From CAZTJA01 sp964613745 (GTDB lineage: Bacteria > Desulfobacterota > Desulfomonilia > Desulfomonilales > Desulfomonilaceae): a stretch of DNA of 25,502 nt. A model generated the notes under the pieces. The model saw only the letters and a program-made list of their open reading frames with translations. It searched no databases and was not told the origin of the DNA. Below are positions 7,583 through 16,800 of the stretch, piece after piece (positions within the stretch are counted from its first letter, which is position 1; each line of letters opens with the position of its first letter). The position numbers and the translations under genes were made by a program. Location of the stretch: NCBI GenBank assembly GCA_964613745.1, contig CAZTJA010000040.1, positions 1 through 25,502 of the forward strand, in the 5' to 3' direction.

Positions 7583-9673
7583 ATGGAATGGGTTGTGTTT
7601 GTTGCCCTGATTTGTGGGGCATTAGGGGTGGCCTACAGTCTTATAACGGCAGGTTGGGTTTTTAAGCAGGACGCCGGTAATCAGCGCATGCAGGAGATTT
7701 CCGGATATGTCGCCGAAGGCGCGATGGCTTATCTGACTCGCCAGTACAAAGTCGTCGTGGTAATCGCGGCCATTCTTTTCGTGGTTCTTTGGGCCGGTCT
7801 AGGAGCAATGCCTGCATTTGGATTTGTAATCGGCTTGGTCGGTTCGGGTCTCGCCGGCTTCCTAGGCATGAAAGTTTCCGTTAATGCTAACGTTCGCGTC
7901 GCAGCCGCTGCAAGCAAGAGTTTGCCGGACGCGATGGACGTTGCTTTCAGAGGCGGTTCCGTTACGGGTATCGTTGTTACTGGTTTGGCTCTCTTGGGAG
8001 TCGCCGGTTTTTACCTCGTAGCCTACAGATCAAATCCTGATCCTCACGCAATTTTCAGCGCACTCGTGGGTTTGGGTTTTGGTAGCTCACTCATGAGCGT
8101 GTTCGCTCGTGTGGGTGGTGGTATTTACACAAAGGCAGCGGACGTCGGCGCCGACTTAGTTGGTAAAGTAGAAGCCGATCTTCCCGAAGACGACCCCAGA
8201 AACGCAGGCGTCATCGCCGATAACGTCGGTGACAACGTTGGTGACTGCGCGGGTATGGCTGCCGACCTTTATGAAACCTACACAGTTACAATCGTTGCCG
8301 CAATGCTTCTCGGCAGCACCATTTACGGCTTGGGTTCCGCAGCTTTCTTTATGCCGCTCCTCATCGGAGGCGTGGCTATAGTGGCTTCCATTGTTGGAAC
8401 CTTTGCAGTTCGTCTGAGCAAGACCGTTCCCGAAAAAGATCTCTACATCATGGGCGCCCTTTATAAGGGTATGGCGGTTTCCGGCGTATTAGCCGCGATC
8501 GCCTTCTACTTTGTTGCGGAATGGCTCCCCTTAGGTGCTCCGCTCAAAGGTGAAGCCTACATTATCTCCACCATGAAGATTTTCTACATGGCGGTAATCG
8601 GTCTAGTTTTAACCGGCTTGATCGTTGTCATCACAGAGTATTTCACCGGCATGTACGGTCCGGTTAAATACGTCGCCAACGCCAGCACCACAGGTCATGG
8701 AACCAACATCATCGCCGGTCTCGCAATCAGCATGATCTCGACGGTTCTTCCTGTTATCGTGCTCGCTATTGCAATCGCTATGGCATATGCATTGGGTGGT
8801 GGATACGTAAATTCCGGAACCGGTCTTTATGGAATAGCCATCGTCGTCGTTTCAATGTTGTCAATGACGGGTATCGTCGTCGCCATCGACTCTTATGGTC
8901 CCATCACCGACAACGCCGGTGGTATCGCTGAAATGGCGGAACTGCCCGAAGAAGTTCGCGATCGTACAGATCCTCTGGATGCAGTCGGTAACACCACAAA
9001 GGCCGTTACCAAAGGTTATGCCATCGGTTCAGCCGCTCTTGCAGCACTGGTCCTTTTCGCCGAGTACACCAGAGCCATCGAAGAGTTGAGCGGCGCCCCG
9101 TTGTCCTTCGACCTTTCCGATCCTAAGATCCTGATCGGACTCCTCATTGGTGGAATCATTCCTTACTTCTTTGCCGCTCTTTGTATGTTGGCGGTTGGTA
9201 AGGCAGCCGGCTCCATCGTTGATGAAGTCCGCAGACAGTTCCGCGAGATTCCGGGACTCAAAGAAGGTCTTCCCGGTGTCAAGGCTGAATACGGCAAATG
9301 CGTTGACTTGGTTACCGCAGCCGCTCAGCGTGAAATGATCATTCCCTCTATACTGCCGGTCGTGATCCCCATCGCAGTTGCTTTCTTCCCGGGATTGGGC
9401 AAGGAAGCTCTTGGTGGAGCACTCATCGGAAGTATCGTTGTCGGTCTCTTCCTGGCTATCGCAATGACAACAGGTGGAGCAACTTGGGACAACGCCAAGA
9501 AGTACATCGAAGAAGGTAACCTCGGCGGCAAAGGCAGTGATGCCCACAAAGCGGCCGTAACGGGCGACACCGTAGGCGACCCCTACAAAGATACCGCCGG
9601 TCCTGCATTGAACCCGGTCATCAAGGTCGTCAACATGGTCGCGCTTCTCTTGGTTCCTTACATCATCAAATAA
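7583..9673 (+). CDS. hppA: Membrane-bound proton-translocating pyrophosphatase, K+-independent type
   Basis: A 696-residue, multi-helix integral membrane protein (about 15-16 hydrophobic segments), the usual length of the family. It hydrolyses pyrophosphate and pumps ions across the cytoplasmic membrane. The active site is visible: DVGADLVGKVEADLPEDDPRN, then DNVGDNVGDCAGMAADLYE, and near the C-terminus GDTVGDPYKDTAGP. The segment GNTTKAVTKGYAIGSA has Lys and, three positions on, Thr; these are the residues known to replace Ala/Gly in K+-dependent enzymes, so this should be a K+-independent, proton-pumping member. In anaerobes it recovers energy from the pyrophosphate made in substrate activation. 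Codon use is more selective and GC-richer than in its neighbours, as expected for a highly expressed gene. It has its own promoter and a strong terminator, so it is monocistronic. Confidence 0.97.
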   Translation: MEWVVFVALICGALGVAYSLITAGWVFKQDAGNQRMQEISGYVAEGAMAYLTRQYKVVVVIAAILFVVLWAGLGAMPAFGFVIGLVGSGLAGFLGMKVSVNANVRVAAAASKSLPDAMDVAFRGGSVTGIVVTGLALLGVAGFYLVAYRSNPDPHAIFSALVGLGFGSSLMSVFARVGGGIYTKAADVGADLVGKVEADLPEDDPRNAGVIADNVGDNVGDCAGMAADLYETYTVTIVAAMLLGSTIYGLGSAAFFMPLLIGGVAIVASIVGTFAVRLSKTVPEKDLYIMGALYKGMAVSGVLAAIAFYFVAEWLPLGAPLKGEAYIISTMKIFYMAVIGLVLTGLIVVITEYFTGMYGPVKYVANASTTGHGTNIIAGLAISMISTVLPVIVLAIAIAMAYALGGGYVNSGTGLYGIAIVVVSMLSMTGIVVAIDSYGPITDNAGGIAEMAELPEEVRDRTDPLDAVGNTTKAVTKGYAIGSAALAALVLFAEYTRAIEELSGAPLSFDLSDPKILIGLLIGGIIPYFFAALCMLAVGKAAGSIVDEVRRQFREIPGLKEGLPGVKAEYGKCVDLVTAAAQREMIIPSILPVVIPIAVAFFPGLGKEALGGALIGSIVVGLFLAIAMTTGGATWDNAKKYIEEGNLGGKGSDAHKAAVTGDTVGDPYKDTAGPALNPVIKVVNMVALLLVPYIIK

Positions 9674-9688
9674 GATTTTCGATTATGC

Positions 9689-9707
9689 GTCGGTCCATTG
9701 GACCGAC
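9689..9707 (+). other. First of two tandem hairpins after hppA
   Basis: GTCGGTCC and GGACCGAC form a perfect 8-bp stem around a 3-nt loop, 15 nt after the hppA stop. It has no T-run, so it probably protects the 3' end or helps the terminator at 9722-9747 rather than stopping transcription alone. Confidence 0.5.
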
Positions 9708-9721
9708 ATTCAATCCCGTAT

Positions 9722-9747
9722 ACCGTGCTCCGGCACGGTTTTTTTTT
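9722..9747 (+). terminator. Rho-independent terminator of hppA
   Basis: ACCGTGC and GCACGGT form a 7-bp, GC-rich stem (9722-9739) around a TCCG loop, running into nine consecutive T (9739-9747). This is a textbook intrinsic terminator. Confidence 0.93.
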
Positions 9748-10033
9748 GCCTTTTTGCGCCTGAATTCTTACCTGTTGGGTAATCGCATCGCCTCTTTTTA
9801 CGACTCAGGGGCATCAAGTCAGGCAAGGCCCTGGGATTTGCGGGGCTTTCATGAGTGCGGCGGCTTGTCCGAAAAGTGCTGAAGACATTACCGCTCCCAT
9901 GGCGAGTCTCAATCGTTCATCGTGGAAATCCAGGAGTATGAAGGCTCGTTAAACAGCCCGAATATGCAAAAACATGAGCATGATGAAAATTGCAGGTTTG
10001 CAAGGGGATTCGGAAAGTGTAAATTCCTGGGTA
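9748..10033. other. Gene-free stretch between convergent hppA and the FG-GAP gene
   Basis: No confident gene. On the minus strand a short open stretch (stop at 9814, ATG at 9900, possible TTG at 9912) reads like a protein end, LRLAMGAVMSSALFGQ and so on, but it has no ribosome binding site and no upstream frame; see findings. I see no terminator for the minus-strand gene ending at 10034. Confidence 0.45.
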
Positions 10034-11587
10034 TTACAAATGGTGCAAATCGAAAGCGTAAATAATGCTGCGATTTCCCGAAAAGACCAGAAATTGTCCA
10101 AGCCTATTTGTCAGCATTACCAACGACCTGATACCCTGATTCTTAAAATCACTAATTTCAAAATCGTTCACAACACCTTGCATTTTGATGGTCTTCCACG
10201 TTTCAGTAATTTTGTGATCAGCCCATCGCAATGCTTGAATCACAGCACCGCCTTCTGCGTGTTTTATGAGCAGCAATTCGCCTAGACCGGGAATATTGGA
10301 TTCATTGATCAACAGGCGGCCGGGAAGAATTACCTCTTTAACCTCATTGGGCCACTGAATCCGAATCTTCTTTTCCAGGCCGTAGCTACCTTCGGAAACC
10401 GACAGCAAGCGATTCTCCTGATCAAAGATCATCAACCTCCGATTCTGGTTCAGAATTGCTCGGACTGGTTCGGACTGCCCCAGTTTTCCGCTATCGTAGC
10501 TCAGCAAAAGCGTATCGGGCGGTAGTGCAATGGTTCCGGTCTCTTCGAGTTTGCCGTCCCGAAAATCGTATGTCTCCATTCGGCCTGAGAACATTTCAGG
10601 GGTATTCGTAATTTGTCCCAGGATCTTTTGGTGATTTCTGTCCTCCGGGGAACGGACTACCTTAAGAATACGATTCTGAAAGGTGCTGATTTTCTTGAGA
10701 CTTCTCCCTTTGTACGTGAGGATTCCAGAGTCGACACCTTTCGGGGTCTGATACCAGACAATCAGTTCGGCAACTCCGTCATTATCCAGGTCTTTTACCT
10801 CGGCTCCAAGATAAACGGCGGGGGAATCCGATATTTGAGCCAGTTGAACCAAACTGCCGTTTTCAAATCTGCTGATGGTAACCGTATTGTCGTCAACTAG
10901 AACCGTCTCATTCTTGCCGTCGCCATCAAGATCTCCGATGTCGAGGCCTATCAGGTTCGAATTGATCTCAGGGCTTCTCCAAGGAGCAAGGTTTCGCCCC
11001 GGATCGAGAGCCGTTTGAAGTCGATTGATAGACATAAGCTCACCGGGGGAGGATATCTCGGCGCGATAGAACGGGAGGCGTGGTGTTCCGTGCAATCTTC
11101 TGGAAACCGCCGATACAAAGAGTTGGAGCAGCCCTGACAATTCATGAATGTTGTTGACCTGGTGGTCGGATGCAACGGTGGCCTTTCCGGATTTCAAGTC
11201 CCACATGGTGGCCTTCATTCTAAAGCGACCTTCCTCTTGGGAGATGAAACCGAAAATCACAATATCGGAGCCTGCGTTTACTGCTTTCTCGATCGCATCG
11301 GAATCGGTTCTTACCTTTGGCGACTGAGAGAGCACCTGCTCCGTTGCAGATGGAGCAACTACCTGGTAATTAGGCCCCGCCCCTTCAAGAGCGGCGCGAA
11401 TAACTTTATCCAAATGATCCTTGAATGATTGCAGCTCACGGTTCGGATTATCCGGTAAGTTGAAGGGCAAGATGAGGACATTGCGATCTGGCGCATTTTC
11501 GGCAAGGCTCACAGAACAGATCAATGCCGAAATGAAGAGAACGATTGTGATTGATTTAGCGGCATTCGACTGGATGCCGTGAGCCAT
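10034..11587 (-). CDS. Exported FG-GAP/VCBS repeat protein with a TolB/CsgG-like N-terminal domain
   Basis: A 517-residue protein with a signal peptide (hydrophobic stretch about 12-28, cleavage likely near SVSLA). Residues about 35-160 begin NVLILPFNLPD and include SDIVIFGFISQEEGRFRMKATMWD, a pattern seen in TolB-N/CsgG/FlgO-like lipoprotein domains that measure out a small alpha/beta unit. Residues about 200-510 form a beta-propeller-like repeat region with two clear calcium loops, DIGDLDGDGKNE (about 216-227) and VKDLDNDGVAE (about 264-274), and a degenerate third near DFEISDF at the end. Likely periplasmic or cell-surface. The ATG at 11587 follows AAGGAT. A terminator sits only about 20 nt upstream of the start, so expression may depend on read-through (see 11608-11636). 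Exact function unknown. Confidence 0.82.
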   Translation of the reverse strand: MAHGIQSNAAKSITIVLFISALICSVSLAENAPDRNVLILPFNLPDNPNRELQSFKDHLDKVIRAALEGAGPNYQVVAPSATEQVLSQSPKVRTDSDAIEKAVNAGSDIVIFGFISQEEGRFRMKATMWDLKSGKATVASDHQVNNIHELSGLLQLFVSAVSRRLHGTPRLPFYRAEISSPGELMSINRLQTALDPGRNLAPWRSPEINSNLIGLDIGDLDGDGKNETVLVDDNTVTISRFENGSLVQLAQISDSPAVYLGAEVKDLDNDGVAELIVWYQTPKGVDSGILTYKGRSLKKISTFQNRILKVVRSPEDRNHQKILGQITNTPEMFSGRMETYDFRDGKLEETGTIALPPDTLLLSYDSGKLGQSEPVRAILNQNRRLMIFDQENRLLSVSEGSYGLEKKIRIQWPNEVKEVILPGRLLINESNIPGLGELLLIKHAEGGAVIQALRWADHKITETWKTIKMQGVVNDFEISDFKNQGIRSLVMLTNRLGQFLVFSGNRSIIYAFDLHHL

Positions 11588-11607
11588 TTTCTATCCTTCT
11601 TTGTATC

Positions 11608-11636
11608 AAAAAAAAACCAACTGTCTTTGCAGTTGG
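11608..11636 (-). terminator. Intrinsic terminator directly upstream of the FG-GAP gene RBS
   Basis: On the minus strand CCAACTG, a 6-nt loop and CAGTTGG form a perfect 7-bp stem (11617-11636), followed by nine T (11608-11616). Only 20 nt separate the T-run from the ATG at 11587. It could end a small RNA or regulate the FG-GAP gene by attenuation. Confidence 0.8.
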
Positions 11637-11790
11637 CGTAGGAGGAATAGATTCTTATTTTCTTGTCCTCTTCTTAAGCAATGACTATGCCATCTCGCTC
11701 GGTTCTCCAATAAAGCGCTCTGACTGAGGAGTTGGGGCGATACTCTGCCAAATGGAATCCATCAGAATACAGGCCCAATTTGTTCAAATT
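11637..11790 (-). ncRNA. Candidate untranslated leader or small RNA
   Basis: Between a possible promoter (11791-11819) and the terminator at 11608-11636 lies about 150 nt with no credible ORF on either strand. On the minus strand, CCAACT at 11730-11735 repeats the 5' arm of the terminator and could pair with its 3' arm, giving an alternative fold. I do not recognise a known riboswitch class or 6S RNA. It may be a cis-acting leader of the FG-GAP gene or a free RNA of roughly 175 nt. Confidence 0.35.
11777..11790. promoter_or_regulatory. Palindrome at the presumed transcription start (operator candidate)
   Basis: AATTTG and CAAATT form two 6-bp inverted arms around a TT centre, directly downstream (minus strand) of the TATAAA box at 11791-11796. 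A dimeric repressor bound here would cover the start point. No regulator gene is nearby. Confidence 0.3.
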
Positions 11791-11819
11791 TTTATACAGA
11801 GGAGGTTGAGATTGCCTAA
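11791..11819 (-). promoter_or_regulatory. Possible promoter for the FG-GAP leader
   Basis: TATAAA (11791-11796) is a good -10 box; TTAGGC (11814-11819) at 17 bp spacing is a poor -35 box. The start would be near 11784. The -10 match and position make it plausible, the weak -35 makes it tentative. Confidence 0.35.
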
Positions 11820-11852
11820 CCGACTGTATTTTCTTCTTATTTGTCGCCGTGC

Positions 11853-11871
11853 AAAAAAGAGGCAGGCTGCC
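11853..11871 (-). terminator. Weak terminator after the MBL-fold gene
   Basis: On the minus strand GGCA, GCC loop, TGCC (11861-11871) is followed by TC and six T. The 4-bp stem is short. It lies just past the stop of the MBL gene and would end the five-gene cluster. Confidence 0.4.
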
Positions 11872-11884
11872 GAATTTTTGAACA

Positions 11885-12556
11885 TCAGCGAATTCCCAAT
11901 TGGGACGCGAATGCCTTCATTATATAACTGAAGTTCTTCTGGACAGCGGCCCTACCCTGCACTGCAGGCCCGTGTCCCGGCACAATCAGTTCCAAAGGGA
12001 GTTTCGCTATTTTAGCGATACTGGTTATAAGAGCCTTCGCGTCCCCGCCGGGAAGATCCGTACGTCCTACGCTCTGGGAAAATACGGTATCACCCGAAAA
12101 AAGAACTTTGTAACGCGGCCAGTACAGACAAAGCCCTCCCGGTGTATGTCCAGGCGTGCTGAGCACTTCAAATTCGTGCTTGCCCACTTGTAAATCGCCG
12201 TCCCGCAAGTAGAAATCCACCCGATAATCAGGAAACTGGTTTCCTTGGGCGGCATACGCGGGTCGGCAGGTCTCTTCCAAATATTTTTCTTCAACCAGTG
12301 ACAACCCAATTTTCACACTGTTTTTGAATTTAGAAACTCCTTCCAGGTGATCCGGATGTGAATGTGTACAAATGATTACTTCTACACTTTCCGGATTTGC
12401 GCCGTCCTCTCTCATTTTGGAGAAAAGTTCTTCGAGTCGGTGAGCATGTCCGGGATCGATCAACAAAGGGGTTTTTCCGTCTATGAATACACTGTTGCAG
12501 TTATTTTCTCTTGGGTCGTTCCAGAAATAAAGATAGAGATTGTCTGCTACACGCAT
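11885..12556 (-). CDS. MBL-fold metallo-hydrolase (glyoxalase II-like)
   Basis: A 223-residue cytosolic metallo-beta-lactamase-fold hydrolase. The metal ligands are all visible: THSHPDH (64-70), the His of STPGHTPGG (about 137), Asp of FSGDTVF (about 156) and His of IVPGHGPA near the end. This set matches the glyoxalase II/persulfide-dioxygenase-like branch, which binds two metals; the substrate cannot be told from sequence. The start ATG is 6 nt after the FmdE stop, and GGTGAT, overlapping that stop, may serve as ribosome binding site, so translation is probably coupled. It is the last gene of a five-gene cluster. Confidence 0.9.
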   Translation of the reverse strand: MRVADNLYLYFWNDPRENNCNSVFIDGKTPLLIDPGHAHRLEELFSKMREDGANPESVEVIICTHSHPDHLEGVSKFKNSVKIGLSLVEEKYLEETCRPAYAAQGNQFPDYRVDFYLRDGDLQVGKHEFEVLSTPGHTPGGLCLYWPRYKVLFSGDTVFSQSVGRTDLPGGDAKALITSIAKIAKLPLELIVPGHGPAVQGRAAVQKNFSYIMKAFASQLGIR

Positions 12557-12562
12557 GAATAA

Positions 12563-13174
12563 TCACCGAACACTTTCTTTTTTCAATGCACACTCTTTGC
12601 ATATTTTGCGACCACTAATTTCAGACATTTTTTCGATGATAGTGGCTTCGCCGCACCTTTTACATTCGGCGGTATGCACAATTTGGGCTGTAGGAGGCTC
12701 GTCAAGTTCTAGAAAATCTATTTGGAACAGCATTTCAGGATCCACGGCCAAAATCTCACGTATCGTCTCAGCTTTCAGGAATTCCAAACGCTCACGATCA
12801 TCCTTTGTTCCAGATCCTGTATCGATCAATGTTTTTAACTTGTGGCGTTCCTCTCTGTAGGGTACAGGGCCTCGAAATGACAACCTGAGACACTCGCCGG
12901 ATTTGCGATTGTAGAACGTATAAACTTGCTTGCCCCAATCCTTAAATATAAAATTCCCCTTACCGAAGGTGCATCCCGTCACGACCTGAATTGCATCGAC
13001 GGCACAAGAATCGTTCTCCACTATCGCCACCAACTCCTCGTCTGCCGCTCGCGAAGCATTGAGCTTGCGAATTGCGAGTTTGGCTGCTGCATATCCGATT
13101 GCGAGTCCGGCACATAAGTGACCGTGGAAACGGATACATTCCTGAAAATCAGCCGAATAATTGTTGCTTGTCAT
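12563..13174 (-). CDS. FmdE-family protein with C-terminal zinc ribbon
   Basis: A 203-residue protein. Residues 10-140 match the FmdE domain: CIRFHGHLCAGLAIGY (His17, His19, Cys21), ENDSCAVDAIQVVTGCTFGKGNF (Cys57, Cys68) and DWGKQVYTFYNR. Residues 168-197 add a zinc-ribbon with Cys171-x2-Cys174 and Cys192-x2-Cys195. FmdE is named after a subunit-like protein of formylmethanofuran dehydrogenase in methanogens, but many anaerobic bacteria carry it with no such enzyme, and its job there is not established; metal handling is a common suggestion. No Fmd/Fwd or molybdopterin gene is in the window. It lies 12 nt after the Nudix gene and 6 nt before the MBL gene. The ribosome binding site at the ATG is weak, consistent with coupling. 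Confidence 0.9.
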   Translation of the reverse strand: MTSNNYSADFQECIRFHGHLCAGLAIGYAAAKLAIRKLNASRAADEELVAIVENDSCAVDAIQVVTGCTFGKGNFIFKDWGKQVYTFYNRKSGECLRLSFRGPVPYREERHKLKTLIDTGSGTKDDRERLEFLKAETIREILAVDPEMLFQIDFLELDEPPTAQIVHTAECKRCGEATIIEKMSEISGRKICKECALKKESVR

Positions 13175-13186
13175 GTGAAGATTGTA

Positions 13187-13834
13187 TCAACCGGGATGGA
13201 GTGCATCAATACAGGAACCGCCCGGTCGGGGTTCCCATCCCTGAATCAATTCCGTGAAATGTTTCAATATTCGCGCTGTTGCTCCCCATATGTTATGCTC
13301 CTTATATCGATACGAAATTACTTCAACAGGCATGCCTTGAAAAATCCAAGTGTCTTCGGACCTTAACGACTCATCGAAAAATACTTCCAGAGGAACCGTT
13401 ATAAGACCGGCGATTTCACGAGCAGAGGTTTTAAAATCGTAAGGATACGGTATCAATCCAACATAGGGCACAACGAGAAATTTAGTTGCCACAGTGTAAA
13501 AATCATCCAATTCACCCAGTAGTTTCACATCAGAAGGGTGAACCCCGATTTCTTCAGAGGTTTCCCTTAAAGCGCATGCACAAAAATCGGCATCAGTGGG
13601 ATCGAACTTGCCTCCCGGGAAACTTATTTCACCACGATGATGTTCAACAAAATCAGATCTCTTCGTCAACAAAACGTGATACTTGCCGTGATGAAAAAAG
13701 AGCGGAACCAAAACCGCCGCCGTGATGAGCCCTTCCGGAGACAGCCTGGATTTTGACCTCGACTGCAGCATACTAAAGACTTCTTGTTCAAAGCAATGTG
13801 ATTCCCACAAATTCATTTGGGGAAAATACCCCAT
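13187..13834 (-). CDS. Nudix hydrolase, CoA pyrophosphatase type
   Basis: A 215-residue Nudix protein. The stretch LLTKRSDFVEHH, then GEISFPGGKFDPTDADF, then CALRETSEEIGV carries both the Nudix box (catalytic RETSEE at about 90-95) and the UPF0035-type lead-in LLTKRS/SFPGGK that marks CoA pyrophosphatases (NUDT7/NudL-like). These cleave coenzyme A or its oxidised and acylated forms into 3',5'-ADP and phosphopantetheine species. AAGGAG lies 6 nt before the ATG at 13834. An in-frame ATG at 13816 is a less likely start. It begins 37 nt after the kinase gene and ends 12 nt before the FmdE gene. Confidence 0.9.
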   Translation of the reverse strand: MGYFPQMNLWESHCFEQEVFSMLQSRSKSRLSPEGLITAAVLVPLFFHHGKYHVLLTKRSDFVEHHRGEISFPGGKFDPTDADFCACALRETSEEIGVHPSDVKLLGELDDFYTVATKFLVVPYVGLIPYPYDFKTSAREIAGLITVPLEVFFDESLRSEDTWIFQGMPVEVISYRYKEHNIWGATARILKHFTELIQGWEPRPGGSCIDALHPG

Positions 13835-13871
13835 TCATTACTCCTTGTCAGCTCTTGCGTATTGTGTGACG

Positions 13872-16800
13872 TCAGTCGAATAATCGCAATTCCCAGTCCA
13901 ACTCCCATAGCAATATACTGCCGTCGACAGAAGCGCTCAAAACAAACCGACTGTTCGGTGAGAAATCCACTGCAGAAACATCTCTACTGTGTCCCTTGAA
14001 TTCTCGTTCGCAAGACTCGGATTCCAAATTCCATATTCGGACAATAGCATCTACCCCGCCGGCACAGATAAATTTTCCATCCGGACTGAACACCATTGTT
14101 TTGATTCCGGACGGTGAACATTCCAATGTCTTCAGGCAAGCACCCGTTCGTGTATTCCAAATTTTGATAACGCCGTCAGCTGAAGCACTGGCGAATATTT
14201 CTCGTCCTGGAGCGGTCCTTACACACAGAACTTTGTCTTTATGTCCTCGCAGATCGCGTAGAAGTCGACCGTTGGAGATGTCCCACATCTTGACCGACGC
14301 GTCGTTGCCTGCAGAAATTATGTAATGTTTCTCATCGGCGAAATCAATTGACGTTATCTTGTCATCATGACCCTTGATGGTGCGTATTAAACTTCCATCA
14401 GAGTTGTTCCATATTCTTATTGTTGTATCCCATGAACCGGAAACAATCAGTTTTCCACACGGAGAGTATAAGACAGTGCCGACACTCATGGAATGACCCT
14501 TGAGTGTGTTCGTGTTTCTGCCGGTATTGAGATCCCAAATACGGACTGACTTGTCGTCACTCCCTGATATGGCTTCCCGCCCATTCGCGGAAATCTTTAC
14601 GCTGGAGACAACATTGGAATGCCCTTCGAGAGTCCTGATGCACTTACCGGCCTTCGTACTCCATAGCCGAACCATGTGATCCGCATGCGCAGACAGAAAG
14701 TAAATTGCGGACGGTGAAAACTGAACATCAAGTATTCCGGACTGACCAACAATGGCCGACTTTTTCCATCCTTCACGCAGACCAACCCGTTCTCCGTGCT
14801 CTTTGAGTAAATATATAACATCCAATGTTGAATCTGAGCGTTCATAGCCCGTAAGCTTTTGTGACTCCCGTAGCATCGCGTACGCTATATTGTAATTGCC
14901 CGACTTAAGCTCCCTTTTCGCTTCTTCCAACATGGAATTATACTGTCGATCCGATTTCATCTGTTTCGTAATAGGACGAATTTTCGCGAGCATCATTGTC
15001 GGTGAAACCGGTTTCCCGTAAACGGGCCGGGATTGCAGTGCCATATCTTTTCCGCCGATCCATAGGTAATCACCATCACGAGAGAAGGTCATGGACTGAA
15101 CTTCAGTTTCCGGATCAAACTGTCTGATGATGGATCCTGCTTTGTAATCCCAGAGCTTTATTCCAGTTTTTGGATCCCATAGAGCGACCAATGGTAGTCT
15201 TGGATTCAAAACTGCTTCTAAAGGAATTTCATTTAGGTTGTTCAATATTGCCGTTGGAAGTGGCGACGTCATCTCCCAGACTGCACTGGTTTTGTCTCGA
15301 CCGCAGGTTAGGAAACGAGAACCAACGTGGTCAGACCTTAAAATTGTGATTAATTCCTGATGAAATTTTTCGAACATTGTCGGTGGAGCGGTAATCGGAA
15401 AAACTACCTTTAGGAGCTTATCGAGTCCGGAAAAAACCACTCCGATCTTCCCGTCCCGAAAGAAAATTTCGGCTTGTTTATGAGCTTGTATTTTCGTGAT
15501 TTGGGGAGATTTGAAGGACCTGTCCCACAATCTAATGGACCCATTCTGATGCACAGTGACTATATTCTTTCCGTCCGGGGTGAATTTAAATGCTGATAGA
15601 CTTGTTTCCTGACCGGCAGGTGTTTGCAGATACTTTCCCGAATTCAAATCCAAAATCTTGAGGGGAGAAGAAGCTCCGGTGCCAACGAGGAGTGCAAGAT
15701 TACCTTCGGGTGAAAGTTGTACCCGCCCGGGTGCTTCCCCAATTACGTTCACTACCTTGAGTTTGTCGCCTGAAACTGAATCCCAGACTATGAGATTTCG
15801 ATCCCTTCCGGCGGAAACCAGTTCATCATTGTAAGGCGATGCCTCCAAAGAGGTGATCCAACCGCTGTGTCCATTTAGCACTCGTTTTTCCGAAGAATCG
15901 CTAAAATCGAAATCGTGCGCTATTTCGTTCAAAGTGCGATTACGCAACTCGGAATCGGTAGGCAACCCTGAGACAACCGATTCAGCCTCTTTATTTTGTC
16001 CGTTATGCATCAAGGCGCATACCAAGCGGCCTCTAGCTTCGTCATCCACGGGAAAATGATCAAGGTACAGCCGCAAGGGCTCAATAGCTTCGGCCTTTTT
16101 ACCTTGGCCAATTAGAGCGGTTCCATATACCTTTAACCATGATTCGGCGGCATCCGCCGTATTCAAGGCAATTGCCGCTGCATTCGCTGCACCCTTGGAA
16201 TCACCAAAGGCCAAAAGACATGTGCTCAGTAGGTAAGATCCACGGCCGACGTATTCTTTTGCTTTTGCGACCTCCTCCAATCTGATCAGCAAGTCCTGAT
16301 CGGGGCTGCCGCTTCTCATCATTCGAATCAATCCCGCATTGTATACTGCTTCGGGATGATGTGGGTCGAGTTTCAATGCTTCCAGCAGAACGGATTCAGC
16401 CTCTTGCTCATGATTTAAGTCCATCAAAGAGACAGCTCTGTTGTTAAGAGCGTCGGCTATTAACTTCACTTCATCCGGCTCTTCTCGGGTATATTTTCGT
16501 TTAAATAGATGTTGATAGATCTGTTCAATTTCTTTGCGAATCCGTGAGAATGACTGATACCGATCCTGAGGGTGTTTTCTTAAACACCGTAGGATGAGTT
16601 CCTCAATTTCATGGGGTATGTCTTTTCGGAAAATCGAGAGGCTCGGGGGAGCTTGTTTGACATGTGCAAGAGCTAATTTATCTCTCTTTTCGCCGGGTTG
16701 AATCACGAACGGCTTTCTTCCACAGCAGATCTCAAAGAACATTATTCCAAAAGCGTATATGTCAGCCTGCGGCCCTACCTCCGCATGTGGGATCCACATT

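Noticed and set aside
9029..9547. 172-codon frame antisense to hppA
   Set aside because: It is opposite a highly conserved gene with biased codons, which creates long antisense frames; no ribosome binding site or domain.
9974..10285. 103-codon plus-strand frame
   Set aside because: Mostly antisense to the FG-GAP gene and without a ribosome binding site.
11637..11790. 6S RNA or a known riboswitch
   Set aside because: I could not match the sequence to the conserved parts of 6S, SRP or c-di-GMP, cobalamin or TPP elements, so it is left as an unnamed leader or RNA.
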